Positions 34,226 to 41,886 of a stretch of DNA of 64,000 nucleotides are shown one piece after another (position 1 is the first letter of the stretch; every line of letters starts with the position of its first letter). The notes under the pieces are model-generated. The model ran no database searches. It was given only the letters and a program-made list of their open reading frames with translations, and was not told where the DNA came from. The translations under genes were made by a program, and so were the position numbers. The stretch is from Glaciecola sp028401415 (GTDB lineage: Bacteria > Pseudomonadota > Gammaproteobacteria > Enterobacterales > Alteromonadaceae). The stretch is from assembly GCF_028401415.2 (NCBI RefSeq), contig NZ_CP171821.2, positions 124,001-188,000 on the forward strand. The letters are read 5' to 3'.

Positions 34226-35392
34226 ATGAGTCACAGAATAAATATGAGTGTTTCAAACCCCATTATTCTCGCATGTATGCTTTGCTTAACCTTCGCCTGC
34301 AGTGAGAATCAGTCGAACAGTGACACTGAAACAACAGCACCGCAACATTCAGATTCAGCTGACGACGCTTCTGAAGTCTCTGAAACGTCCCGAACTATCG
34401 ATCAATACGATTCAAAATCTGCACCGCTAGTAACGCATATTTATACTGCCGACCCATCGGCACACGTTTTTAACGATCGTCTTTATATTTACCCCTCACA
34501 CGATGTTGACAGTGGTATTCCAAGTAACAATGCTGGGGATCACTTCGATATGCGTGACTACCGCGTTTTGTCAATGGATAGTGTTGGGGGTGAAGTTACT
34601 GAACATGGTGTGGCGCTGAGTGTTGACGATATCCCTTGGGCAACACGTCAGCTCTGGGCTCCCGATGCTGCTGAAAAAGATGGTAAGTATTATTTGTATT
34701 TTCCTGCGCGTGATAAGGACAATATTTTTAGAATTGGGGTGGCAGTAAGCGACTCCCCAACGGGCCCCTTTGTCGCTGAGCCTAGCTATATGAAAGGTAG
34801 TTACAGTATTGATCCCGCTGTTTATAAAGCAGACGATGGTAACTACTACATCTATATAGGCGGTATTTGGGGTGGGCAACTCGAAAGGTGGCAAACTGGA
34901 GAGTACGTGGCTGAAGATATTTATCCAGCTGATGATGAGCCGTCGATCATGCCTGTAGTCGCAAAACTATCAGACGATATGCTGTCCTTTGACGGTGAGC
35001 TGCAAAAAGTCATGTTGCTCGACACTGACGGAGAGCCTATTCGCCACGGCGACAACGATAAGCGTTTCTTCGAGGCGGCATGGGTACACAAGCATAATGG
35101 CAAATACTACTTTTCATGGTCAACGGGCGACACACACAATATAGCTTATGGTATTGGTGACAATCCGCTTGGGCCATTTCACTACAAAGGCGTAATTTTG
35201 GAGCCTGTGGTCGGCTGGACTAATCACCACTCCATTGCCAAGTTTCAAGGCAAGTGGTATTTGTTTTATCATGATAGTTCGCTGTCGGGAGGGCAAACCC
35301 ATTTACGTAGCGTAAAAATGGCAGAATTGGTTCACAATGAAGATGGGACTATTCAAACCTACAATGCGTATCATACGTTGCTAAACAAATAA
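34226..35392 (+). CDS. Glycoside hydrolase family 43, lipoprotein
   Basis: About 388 residues from ATG 34226; starts at 34187, 34202 and 34244 are in frame and none has a clear ribosome site. A signal with lipobox Phe-Ala-Cys precedes a Ser/Thr/Asp-rich linker. The five-bladed propeller has the three GH43 acids: general base Asp in TADPSAHVFNDRLYIY, Asp in SIDPAVYKADDGNYY, and acid Glu in FFEAAWVHKHNGKYY. Such enzymes remove arabinose or xylose from plant or algal glycans at the cell surface. It stands alone, without a visible polysaccharide-use locus. Confidence 0.88.
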   Translation: MSHRINMSVSNPIILACMLCLTFACSENQSNSDTETTAPQHSDSADDASEVSETSRTIDQYDSKSAPLVTHIYTADPSAHVFNDRLYIYPSHDVDSGIPSNNAGDHFDMRDYRVLSMDSVGGEVTEHGVALSVDDIPWATRQLWAPDAAEKDGKYYLYFPARDKDNIFRIGVAVSDSPTGPFVAEPSYMKGSYSIDPAVYKADDGNYYIYIGGIWGGQLERWQTGEYVAEDIYPADDEPSIMPVVAKLSDDMLSFDGELQKVMLLDTDGEPIRHGDNDKRFFEAAWVHKHNGKYYFSWSTGDTHNIAYGIGDNPLGPFHYKGVILEPVVGWTNHHSIAKFQGKWYLFYHDSSLSGGQTHLRSVKMAELVHNEDGTIQTYNAYHTLLNK

Positions 35393-35477
35393 GTTTAAAC
35401 ACAAAAAGATAAGAGCAAGGGATACCACCGCGTTTTAAAGAAATGAGATCCGCCAATTAAAAAGGACTTGGCGTATT

Positions 35478-36332
35478 CTAATGCTCAATTACAACCATCA
35501 AGTACCACTGCATGTTTGGCAAATAGCTGGAAAGATAAAGTGCGTTATTGTCGGCTGTTATTGCACGATTAATATCGTTTTGATTCATCAGCGCACTTAA
35601 AGTTTGAGAAGGGACAACACTAGAGACGTGCGCGCCTTGCAGACTCTCGTAGCTGGCGGCAACCTGAACAATGCCTTCGCCGTCAACTAAAACGACTTTG
35701 GGCTGCGCCGCGTTTGCCATATTTGATTGGAGACTTTGGGGTAGTGTTGTCTTAAGCAGGCCTAAAATAGAGTCAAACGAGGTGGCAATTCCCGACAGCC
35801 CATCACCGTCTATCTGCTGATAGTTAACGTACAAGTCGACACGCTTCTTGTTTTTATCATGATATACGCTCACTAAATCCTGTTGACCACTTTCTAAGTA
35901 GGCAAAGTACCATGTGTCTGTTTCAGGTTGTAAAACCCTCAAGAAGCCTTCATGGTTCCAGTAACCATTTGTTGCTTTGTCGGCAAAGGATGCGCTGGTT
36001 AGCTGATTATTGTTTACCAGAAACTGAAGCTTTTCCAGCAATAAGCTTTGCTCAGCAGCGGGACTTCCTTTTGCTAGCCAGTCGTGAATAAAGGGATCAT
36101 TCGCTGTCGATTCAGCTATATGTTTCAACAAACTTATGCGAGCATCAATTTTGCTTGCAGTTAACTGCACTGATGTTTCTAGCAAAGCCTGATATTGGAG
36201 AGCGAATGCTGTATCTTCACGCTTAGCGTGCTTTGAATCTGGCTGTTTCGCCTGACTGTCTAAAATGCCCACACTTAAGGCGCAAACTAGGGCAAAAGTG
36301 AAGATAGAAAGCATGCTGTGCTGTCGTGTCAT
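35478..36332 (-). CDS. Secreted stand-alone Cache-like sensor domain protein
   Basis: A 284-residue protein with a signal peptide (residues 1-29) and no later membrane helix or output domain. The mature part has the double-Cache look of extracytoplasmic sensors: a long helix with ASKIDARISLLKHIAES, FLRVLQPETDTWYFAYLESG, and YLPNMQWYLMVVIEH at the very end, where a second helix would normally follow. It could be a periplasmic ligand-binding partner of a separate sensor, or a truncated receptor. The ligand is unknown. Confidence 0.6.
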   Translation of the reverse strand: MTRQHSMLSIFTFALVCALSVGILDSQAKQPDSKHAKREDTAFALQYQALLETSVQLTASKIDARISLLKHIAESTANDPFIHDWLAKGSPAAEQSLLLEKLQFLVNNNQLTSASFADKATNGYWNHEGFLRVLQPETDTWYFAYLESGQQDLVSVYHDKNKKRVDLYVNYQQIDGDGLSGIATSFDSILGLLKTTLPQSLQSNMANAAQPKVVLVDGEGIVQVAASYESLQGAHVSSVVPSQTLSALMNQNDINRAITADNNALYLSSYLPNMQWYLMVVIEH

Positions 36333-36372
36333 TTGACGTCCTTAGGTCAAGATTCATCCTTACTGACATGCG

Positions 36373-37269
36373 TCAGCTTGCGCTTGCTGTTGAGATAGCT
36401 CTTGAGATTACCTGCCGATAGCCTGTTTGAATACACTGGCTATTATTATAAAACCCAGCTTGTTTAAGCATATTGTGCATTCGCTTTAAATTGTATGGCG
36501 GAATATTGGGAATGAGATGATGTTCAACGTGATAATTAACGTGGTTTGGCGCAATAAAACTGCGGGTTAAGCCGTTAACAAGTGTGGTATTGGTGTTTTC
36601 TCTTGGGTCCTTCGACTCACGATCTCGCACTGAACCATGCTCCCCAATGTGTCGAATTCGCGCAACCAAAGGAAATACAAAAAGTTCAGCGGCCCACCAC
36701 ATTAGGTAGGTCCATGCACTGTCAATCAGGATAAGGCCAGTTAGCAATAAGCCGTGAAACAAAATCCAATTAACGGTGTGATAGTTAAAGCTTTGAATAC
36801 GATACGCCATCAGCTTAATACCGGTAATACCAAACATGTCGCGCAATATTTTTCGTGCCATACTCGCCTTTGATACGGGAAAATGCTCGACGAGTTTTAA
36901 ATCAGGGTCTTGTTCTTGCCCTGTGTACATATGGTGAATATTGTGCTCTTTGCGATAGTTATATAGCGACATACAAATGGGCGAACCACACAAGTAATGC
37001 CCTACAAAGTCATTCAGGCTGGCACGTGTAAATAGGGCATTGTGACCGCAGTCGTGAACCAAAATAGCGAGGCCAAGCTGACGAACACCAATAATTAAGG
37101 TACTAAATACGATGACAAGCGGGTGAGGAAACATGATGGCCAATGTAAACGCCAATACGATGAGACCAAAATTTACACTTATAGCCCACCAAGCCTTGGC
37201 GTTTGACCTTGTCCGTAAGCCTCTAATTTGTTCACGGGACAGATAATTATTCAGGTTTTTGATCATCAA
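36373..37269 (-). CDS. Membrane fatty acid desaturase
   Basis: A 298-residue integral membrane di-iron enzyme. The three His boxes are present in order: HDCGHNAL (near 74), HNIHHMY (near 110) and HVEHHLIPN (near 248), separated by hydrophobic hairpins. It would introduce double bonds into acyl chains of lipids, or act on a similar hydrophobic substrate. ATG 37266 (the second Met) is an equally good start. It is flanked by unrelated genes on the same strand; an effect on membrane fluidity is inferred. Confidence 0.85.
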   Translation of the reverse strand: MMIKNLNNYLSREQIRGLRTRSNAKAWWAISVNFGLIVLAFTLAIMFPHPLVIVFSTLIIGVRQLGLAILVHDCGHNALFTRASLNDFVGHYLCGSPICMSLYNYRKEHNIHHMYTGQEQDPDLKLVEHFPVSKASMARKILRDMFGITGIKLMAYRIQSFNYHTVNWILFHGLLLTGLILIDSAWTYLMWWAAELFVFPLVARIRHIGEHGSVRDRESKDPRENTNTTLVNGLTRSFIAPNHVNYHVEHHLIPNIPPYNLKRMHNMLKQAGFYNNSQCIQTGYRQVISRAISTASAS

Positions 37270-37406
37270 CGTGACTCAGATAAACCATACTCAATATCAA
37301 TCAATACTAGATTATGTGGGTCGGCAAAACAAGGTATAAGCGCTGATCCTCGCATGAGGATGGGCGCAAATGTGAGTGCATCTTTGTTGATATTCGACTC
37401 ACGTTT

Positions 37407-39461
37407 TTAACAAGGATCTAGTTCTACAAAAGTATCTAAGGCAAAACAATCGACTTCAAACGCTGGCGACTGTGGAAAAGCAATCTCATGGGCGTAAGAC
37501 CTTACGGTACCATCGTTAGTATCTAAAATGGTAAACACCGTGAAGTTATTGGAGCTTAAAAACGGTAGGTCTTGATCAGCCTGTTCAACTGAGCGCATAA
37601 AGTCCACCCCCTTTAGCACGCGAGAGGGAAGTACATCGGGACGATTATGAGCATCGCCTACGCGTGGATAGTCGCTAGGATCCCAAAAAGTGGGATCTCT
37701 GGTTGTCTCACTATCTCTATTCGGCCAAAACTGTGTTGCCCAAGTGGCTCTGGGATTTGTGTTTACAGTAGGTCCAAACGTGTTGCCGACATTTGAGCTC
37801 TCAATATAATTGAGTCTGTGCTCACCTTGAGCATCTTCAACAAAGGTCCGCGACCAAACGTGAGAATGGCCTGAAACCACTAAATTCACTTTGGCATCTA
37901 GCAACTCTTGCTCTACAGATAACCAAAGATCTTTTTCACGTTCGTATTTGTATCGTACTCGCGAAATTAAGTCTTGTTGTGATGCTTCAACAATTTGGGA
38001 CCAGGTCTTTTCGTCGGTTGGGAAAGTCGTCACGATAGGCATTCTTGCGTCGGTAAAATCTATTGTCGCTTCTGGTTGAGCCATCACTGGGATAACATTA
38101 TCACCGTATCCATGCATACTTTGGTGGGTTAGTATCAGATTATAGGGTGCTTCTACAAAATCAGCAGATGTAAGTTGTTGTGCTAACCATTGACGTTGAG
38201 CAGATCCTTCTGAATAGTCTGCAAAAAACATATCTCCAAAACCCCAAGTATCCAGATCATTAATGGTTTCAATAGGCTCAGCAAACTTTCCTCTTGAGGC
38301 GTTTTCAAAACCGTTATTCCAGTTTCGCCATACTCTGGACACGTTCATTGATATCAAGCTTATATTGCCGTAGCGAATTGAATAAAAATTCTCTGGATCT
38401 TCTCCTTCAACGTTATTTTCAGGTAAATTCCACATCTCGTAATAGGTCACATGGTCATAGGAGTGAGTTCTGACGTATTCTTGTTCAGTCATGCCTGTTT
38501 GTTGCTTTTGAGATTCACTAAGCTGGTCCCATTGCCACTTTGCAAACCAGCGAGGTCGAGGTTCATTGTCTTGTTGACTGAGCGACTGTGAACGGTCAAA
38601 ACGCCCCGGGCTTTCATGGTTACCTATAGTCGCAAAAATAGGGGCATGTTGAAGAATTTCGCCACCTCGATATGGATGTTCTGGAAACATATCTTGGAAC
38701 CGACCTTGAAAGGCAGGAAAAAAAGAAGGGCGATCCACGTCGTCACGATAAAACCATTCAGACGCTCTGTTAGGCGTATCTACAAGGTCTCCGGCAAATA
38801 TAACAGCATCAACCATGCCCACTGTTTCCACCACTTTTTCAAAATTAGCGGGAGACATGGCTCGGTTCTGCTGATCACTGGTAATAAGTAATCTTACAGG
38901 TTGATCAGATGATGGAAGGGGCTGAAGTGTATAAACGCGGCTTTTAAAATCGACGCCATTAACGGTACTGACAGCATAATATGGCACTCTTGTATTGGCA
39001 CTCAAACCAGTTACATGCGCTTCGTGTCGATAAATGCTTTGTTCTATGACAGCTTCCCCTGTTTGTGGCGAACCAAGTGAACGACCAAATATGCGTGAAC
39101 TTTCATCTTCGAACATTTGTGACATTTTGCTGGTTGTCGCAATTACTGATTCATTTAGCAAATCTCCGAAGAATACGCGGTGAGTCTCTCCTTCAACAGC
39201 TGTATACCACACTACACGAACGCTACCTTGTTGAGGGCCGCTAAGCATGGGGTCACTGATAATTTGATCATTATCTTTGAAAAATGGACCGGTGAGAGCA
39301 GCAGCGGTGGCATCTTGACCTGCTTGCCCTTGCTCGCCTCTAGGTCCCTGCTCTCCGGTTAAACCTCGCTCTCCGTCGTCTCCATCTAAACTGCAAGCGT
39401 TTAGAATCATTAACACGCTCGTTACGGTCAAAAACATCACTAACTTTTTTAGTTTGTACAT
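37407..39461 (-). CDS. Lipoprotein metallophosphatase with collagen-like linker
   Basis: A 684-residue surface phosphatase. The lipobox Ile-Leu-Asn-Ala-Cys ends at Cys23. Residues 27-50 are eight Gly-X-Y collagen-like triplets. An Fn3-like domain (about 60-180) precedes the calcineurin-type metallophosphatase core: FAGDLVDTPNRASEW, IGNHESPG, LTHQSMHG and VSGHSHVWSR hold the metal ligands, as in purple acid phosphatases. It would release phosphate from organic esters outside the cell. Upstream on its strand is a near-perfect Pho box (39766-39783), now separated from the gene by an inserted MITE-like element. Confidence 0.85.
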   Translation of the reverse strand: MYKLKKLVMFLTVTSVLMILNACSLDGDDGERGLTGEQGPRGEQGQAGQDATAAALTGPFFKDNDQIISDPMLSGPQQGSVRVVWYTAVEGETHRVFFGDLLNESVIATTSKMSQMFEDESSRIFGRSLGSPQTGEAVIEQSIYRHEAHVTGLSANTRVPYYAVSTVNGVDFKSRVYTLQPLPSSDQPVRLLITSDQQNRAMSPANFEKVVETVGMVDAVIFAGDLVDTPNRASEWFYRDDVDRPSFFPAFQGRFQDMFPEHPYRGGEILQHAPIFATIGNHESPGRFDRSQSLSQQDNEPRPRWFAKWQWDQLSESQKQQTGMTEQEYVRTHSYDHVTYYEMWNLPENNVEGEDPENFYSIRYGNISLISMNVSRVWRNWNNGFENASRGKFAEPIETINDLDTWGFGDMFFADYSEGSAQRQWLAQQLTSADFVEAPYNLILTHQSMHGYGDNVIPVMAQPEATIDFTDARMPIVTTFPTDEKTWSQIVEASQQDLISRVRYKYEREKDLWLSVEQELLDAKVNLVVSGHSHVWSRTFVEDAQGEHRLNYIESSNVGNTFGPTVNTNPRATWATQFWPNRDSETTRDPTFWDPSDYPRVGDAHNRPDVLPSRVLKGVDFMRSVEQADQDLPFLSSNNFTVFTILDTNDGTVRSYAHEIAFPQSPAFEVDCFALDTFVELDPC

Positions 39462-39498
39462 ACCCTAATCCCTTCTAACAATAAGTAAATGCTAATAA

Positions 39499-39693
39499 AC
39501 CTGAATCCTGTTTAAGAAACGGCGCTCAGTACCGCTAGAATTGCGAATTACTGCGTTGCAAAAGTCAGCAGTAGAATCACTATTACGTGACGTTTACGCC
39601 TTGTACTTCACAATGCTAGCAGCACTGAGTGTTAAAAATAGATTTAAGTATGTAAAACAACAACTTGCACCATTCTTTAAACAGGATTCAGGT
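39499..39693. mobile_element. 195-bp MITE-like fold-back element, copy 2
   Basis: The ends are ACCTGAATCCTGTTTAA and its inverse, with exact 6-bp direct repeats TAATAA outside (39493-39498 and 39694-39699). It has the same length as copy 1, with about 20 substitutions and no indels. The interior is again self-complementary and non-coding. It lies 37 bp upstream of the metallophosphatase start codon, between that gene and its presumed Pho box. Confidence 0.9.
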
Positions 39694-39765
39694 TAATAAA
39701 GACCAATTCACTGTTAACGCAAGATTTAGCTTAATGATTGTTAGTGAAAGTCGTTTTACAAAAAA

Positions 39766-39783
39766 GTGACAATGACATGACAG
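39766..39783 (-). promoter_or_regulatory. Pho box facing the metallophosphatase gene
   Basis: Read on the minus strand the sequence is CTGTCATGTCATTGTCAC. The PhoB consensus is two CTGTCAT-type heptamers 11 bp apart; here the first is 7/7 and the second 6/7 (allowing C or T last). The region 39694-40005 has no gene and serves two divergent phosphate-related promoters. Confidence 0.6.
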
Positions 39784-39912
39784 TTTGTTTGTCATTCTTT
39801 GTTTTGTGGTGTGGGCTTGGCTTAAAGGTCTTAAGTTCGTCTTAAAAAGTGTTATTTCTTGATTGATTACGTCGGAGCACAAACACACCATATTGTTTGA
39901 TTCTCGAAGCGA

Positions 39913-39941
39913 TAGTCATAAAGGTTTCGCATTTCTGTCAT
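39913..39941 (+). promoter_or_regulatory. Pho-box array facing the PAP2 phosphatase gene
   Basis: Three heptamers at 11-bp steps: TAGTCAT (39913), GTTTCGC (39924) and a perfect CTGTCAT (39935), with AT-rich spacers AAAG and ATTT. It ends 64 bp before the PAP2 start codon. The middle unit is weak, so this is less certain than the minus-strand site. Confidence 0.45.
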
Positions 39942-40005
39942 GCATTGTTAATAGTGCGCTACTACATTGATGCAAACTTGATAGATAGAAGTTCAAGTAG
40001 GACTT

Positions 40006-40524
40006 ATGAATATCAAAGCGCTTTCCTATTACGATACCCGATTGTTTTTCTGGTTATTCAGGTTGACAAAAAACCGCAGTTGCCGTCCCATTATATGGGT
40101 GTCTAAAACGGGAGACGGCTACTTATACTTTGTGATTGGTGTCGCGCTGTGGGCGTTTGAACCTGACTATGGCACTTTATTTCTGTTTACTACGCTGATG
40201 GCATACAGTCTTGAACTGCCCATCTATATTATCCTCAAGTCCACGCTAAGACGCCCCAGACCTTGTGATTTCTTGCACAATATGACGTCTCATATCACAC
40301 CGGCTGATAAATTTAGTCTGCCTTCGGGACACACTGCAGCGGCATGGTTGATGAGTACTATCGTGGCTTACTTTTACCCCCCATTTTGGTTTATCGCGTA
40401 TGGCTGGGCTTCGATGATAGGGATTTCTCGTGTGTTATTAGGTGTGCACTATCCGTCCGACGTATTAGCGGGCATGACGCTTGGAATACTTATCGCTAAT
40501 TTTAGTTTAGCCATACTTGCGTAA
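40006..40524 (+). CDS. PAP2 family membrane lipid phosphatase
   Basis: A 172-residue integral membrane phosphatase. All three PAP2 signature motifs are present: LKSTLRRPRPCD, SLPSGHTAAAW and SRVLLGVHYPSDVLAG, with catalytic His in PSGH and HYPSD. Relatives dephosphorylate phosphatidate, phosphatidylglycerophosphate or undecaprenyl pyrophosphate. The start ATG 40006 has a TAGGA ribosome site. Its stop lies 15 bp before the glycosyltransferase, so the two form an operon, and Pho-box heptamers lie upstream. Confidence 0.88.
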   Translation: MNIKALSYYDTRLFFWLFRLTKNRSCRPIIWVSKTGDGYLYFVIGVALWAFEPDYGTLFLFTTLMAYSLELPIYIILKSTLRRPRPCDFLHNMTSHITPADKFSLPSGHTAAAWLMSTIVAYFYPPFWFIAYGWASMIGISRVLLGVHYPSDVLAGMTLGILIANFSLAILA

Positions 40525-40539
40525 ACAGGAGTGTCTTAC

Positions 40540-41601
40540 ATGAAAATTCTTTATGGCGTTCAGGGCACAGGTAATGGCCACATTGCTCGAGCAAGAGTTA
40601 TGGCAAAAGCTATGTCTGAGCGAAACGACATTAGCGTAGATTATGTATTTTCTGGTCGTCGAAGCGAAGATTATTTTGATATGGAATGTTTTGGGGAGTA
40701 CTCCTCTTATACAGGCTTGAGCTTTATGACTAAGTGCGGGAAGGTTGACAAACTGAATACAGTTATGAAAGCGCAGCCTAAAAAACTACTTAACGATATT
40801 CGTCACATGGATTTAAGCAACTACGATTTAGTACTTAATGATTTTGAACCTGTGAGCGCGTGGGCAGCGAAGAATCAAGGTGTAATGTCAATTTCAATTA
40901 GTCATCAAGCGGCGTTTGACTATGCTATTCCAAAAAGGGGGCAAAACCTTGTTGACAAGGCCATTATGAAATTGTTTGCTCCGACTGATTTGCGTTTGGG
41001 TGTGCATTGGTATCACTTTAATCATCCTATTTTACCGCCTTTTATTATTGATAAGCCGAGCAAGCATCCAAACAAATCGTATATCCTAGTGTATTTACCG
41101 TTTGAATCTATGGCGGACATCCAGCAGTTGCTTGAGTCTATAAGTGACCAAGCCTTTGTTTGCTATCACCCGGACATATTAAGTGCGTTATCGAATGGAA
41201 ATATTAGTTGGAAAGCGCTCTCTAAATCTGGTTTCAGTGAGGACCTTAAACAATGCAATGGAGTCATTGCCAATGGTGGTTTTGAACTGTCTAGTGAGGC
41301 ATTGCGTTTAGGCAAGAAATTACTCTTGAAACCGCTTCACGGGCAATTTGAACAAGCGTCTAATGTCCATACCTTGCAACAATTAAACCTTTGCAAGACC
41401 TTAGCGCAGCTTGATACCGACACCGTTGAAGATTGGCTACTAACACCCGCAACAGAGCCCGTTATATTTCCCGATGATCCCCATCCGTTAATAGACTGGA
41501 TATCAAAGAAGCAATGGCAAAGCCATTTGTCACTATGCAAATACTTTTGGCAGCGAGTTAAGTTTCCAGAGGATACGCGAAAAAAGCTGTTGGCACTTTA
41601 A
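40540..41601 (+). CDS. MJ1255/VC2487-type glycosyltransferase
   Basis: A 353-residue GT-B fold enzyme started at ATG 40540 (ribosome site CAGGAG). The N terminus MKILYGVQGTGNGHIARARV and C-terminal donor loop NGGFELSSEALRLGKKLLLKPLHGQFEQ are of the MurG/monogalactosyldiacylglycerol synthase kind and match the conserved MJ1255/VC2487 family, which has no proven substrate. It is probably inner-membrane associated. Coupled to a PAP2 phosphatase and likely under PhoB control, it may glycosylate diacylglycerol made by that phosphatase; this is an inference. Confidence 0.82.
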   Translation: MKILYGVQGTGNGHIARARVMAKAMSERNDISVDYVFSGRRSEDYFDMECFGEYSSYTGLSFMTKCGKVDKLNTVMKAQPKKLLNDIRHMDLSNYDLVLNDFEPVSAWAAKNQGVMSISISHQAAFDYAIPKRGQNLVDKAIMKLFAPTDLRLGVHWYHFNHPILPPFIIDKPSKHPNKSYILVYLPFESMADIQQLLESISDQAFVCYHPDILSALSNGNISWKALSKSGFSEDLKQCNGVIANGGFELSSEALRLGKKLLLKPLHGQFEQASNVHTLQQLNLCKTLAQLDTDTVEDWLLTPATEPVIFPDDPHPLIDWISKKQWQSHLSLCKYFWQRVKFPEDTRKKLLAL

Positions 41602-41676
41602 GCTTATTAGCTCAAATTCTGATGGTGTCAGGTGTTGTTAAGACACTCACTAAAGCACTAAGAAAGGCGGCAACCA

Positions 41677-41696
41677 AACCAACTAAAAAGTTGGTT
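41677..41696 (+). other. Hairpin after the glycosyltransferase gene
   Basis: AACCAACT-AAAA-AGTTGGTT gives an 8-bp stem with a 4-base loop, 75 bp after the stop. It has no T-run, so it may be a weak terminator or processing site. The rest of 41602-41886 is the upstream region of the phoX-like gene. Confidence 0.35.
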
Positions 41697-41755
41697 CCAA
41701 CCATCAATATTACCTTGAGGAATTGTCACAAAATCGCAAGATTTTCGTCACTAAA

Positions 41756-41795
41756 CTGCCACTAATCATTCATATTTTTGACTGCAAACTGTCAT
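41756..41795 (+). promoter_or_regulatory. Four-unit Pho-box array upstream of the PhoX-type phosphatase
   Basis: Heptamers at exactly 11-bp steps begin at 41756 (CTGCCAC), 41767 (CATTCAT), 41778 (TTGACTG) and 41789 (CTGTCAT). Matches to CTGTCAT are 5, 5, 3 and 7 of 7; spacers TAAT, ATTT and CAAA are AT-rich. It ends 91 bp before the start codon, consistent with PhoB activation. Confidence 0.5.
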
Positions 41796-41886
41796 TTTAG
41801 TTAGGCATTCTTTCCAAACAACTGGTCTGCAGTGAATGATCATCTTCGTAATTTAGATAACCACTTTTCAATGATAGGAATAGGTA

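Noticed and set aside
41677..41696. Intrinsic terminator after the glycosyltransferase
   Set aside because: The stem is good, but no T-run follows. I list it only as a hairpin.
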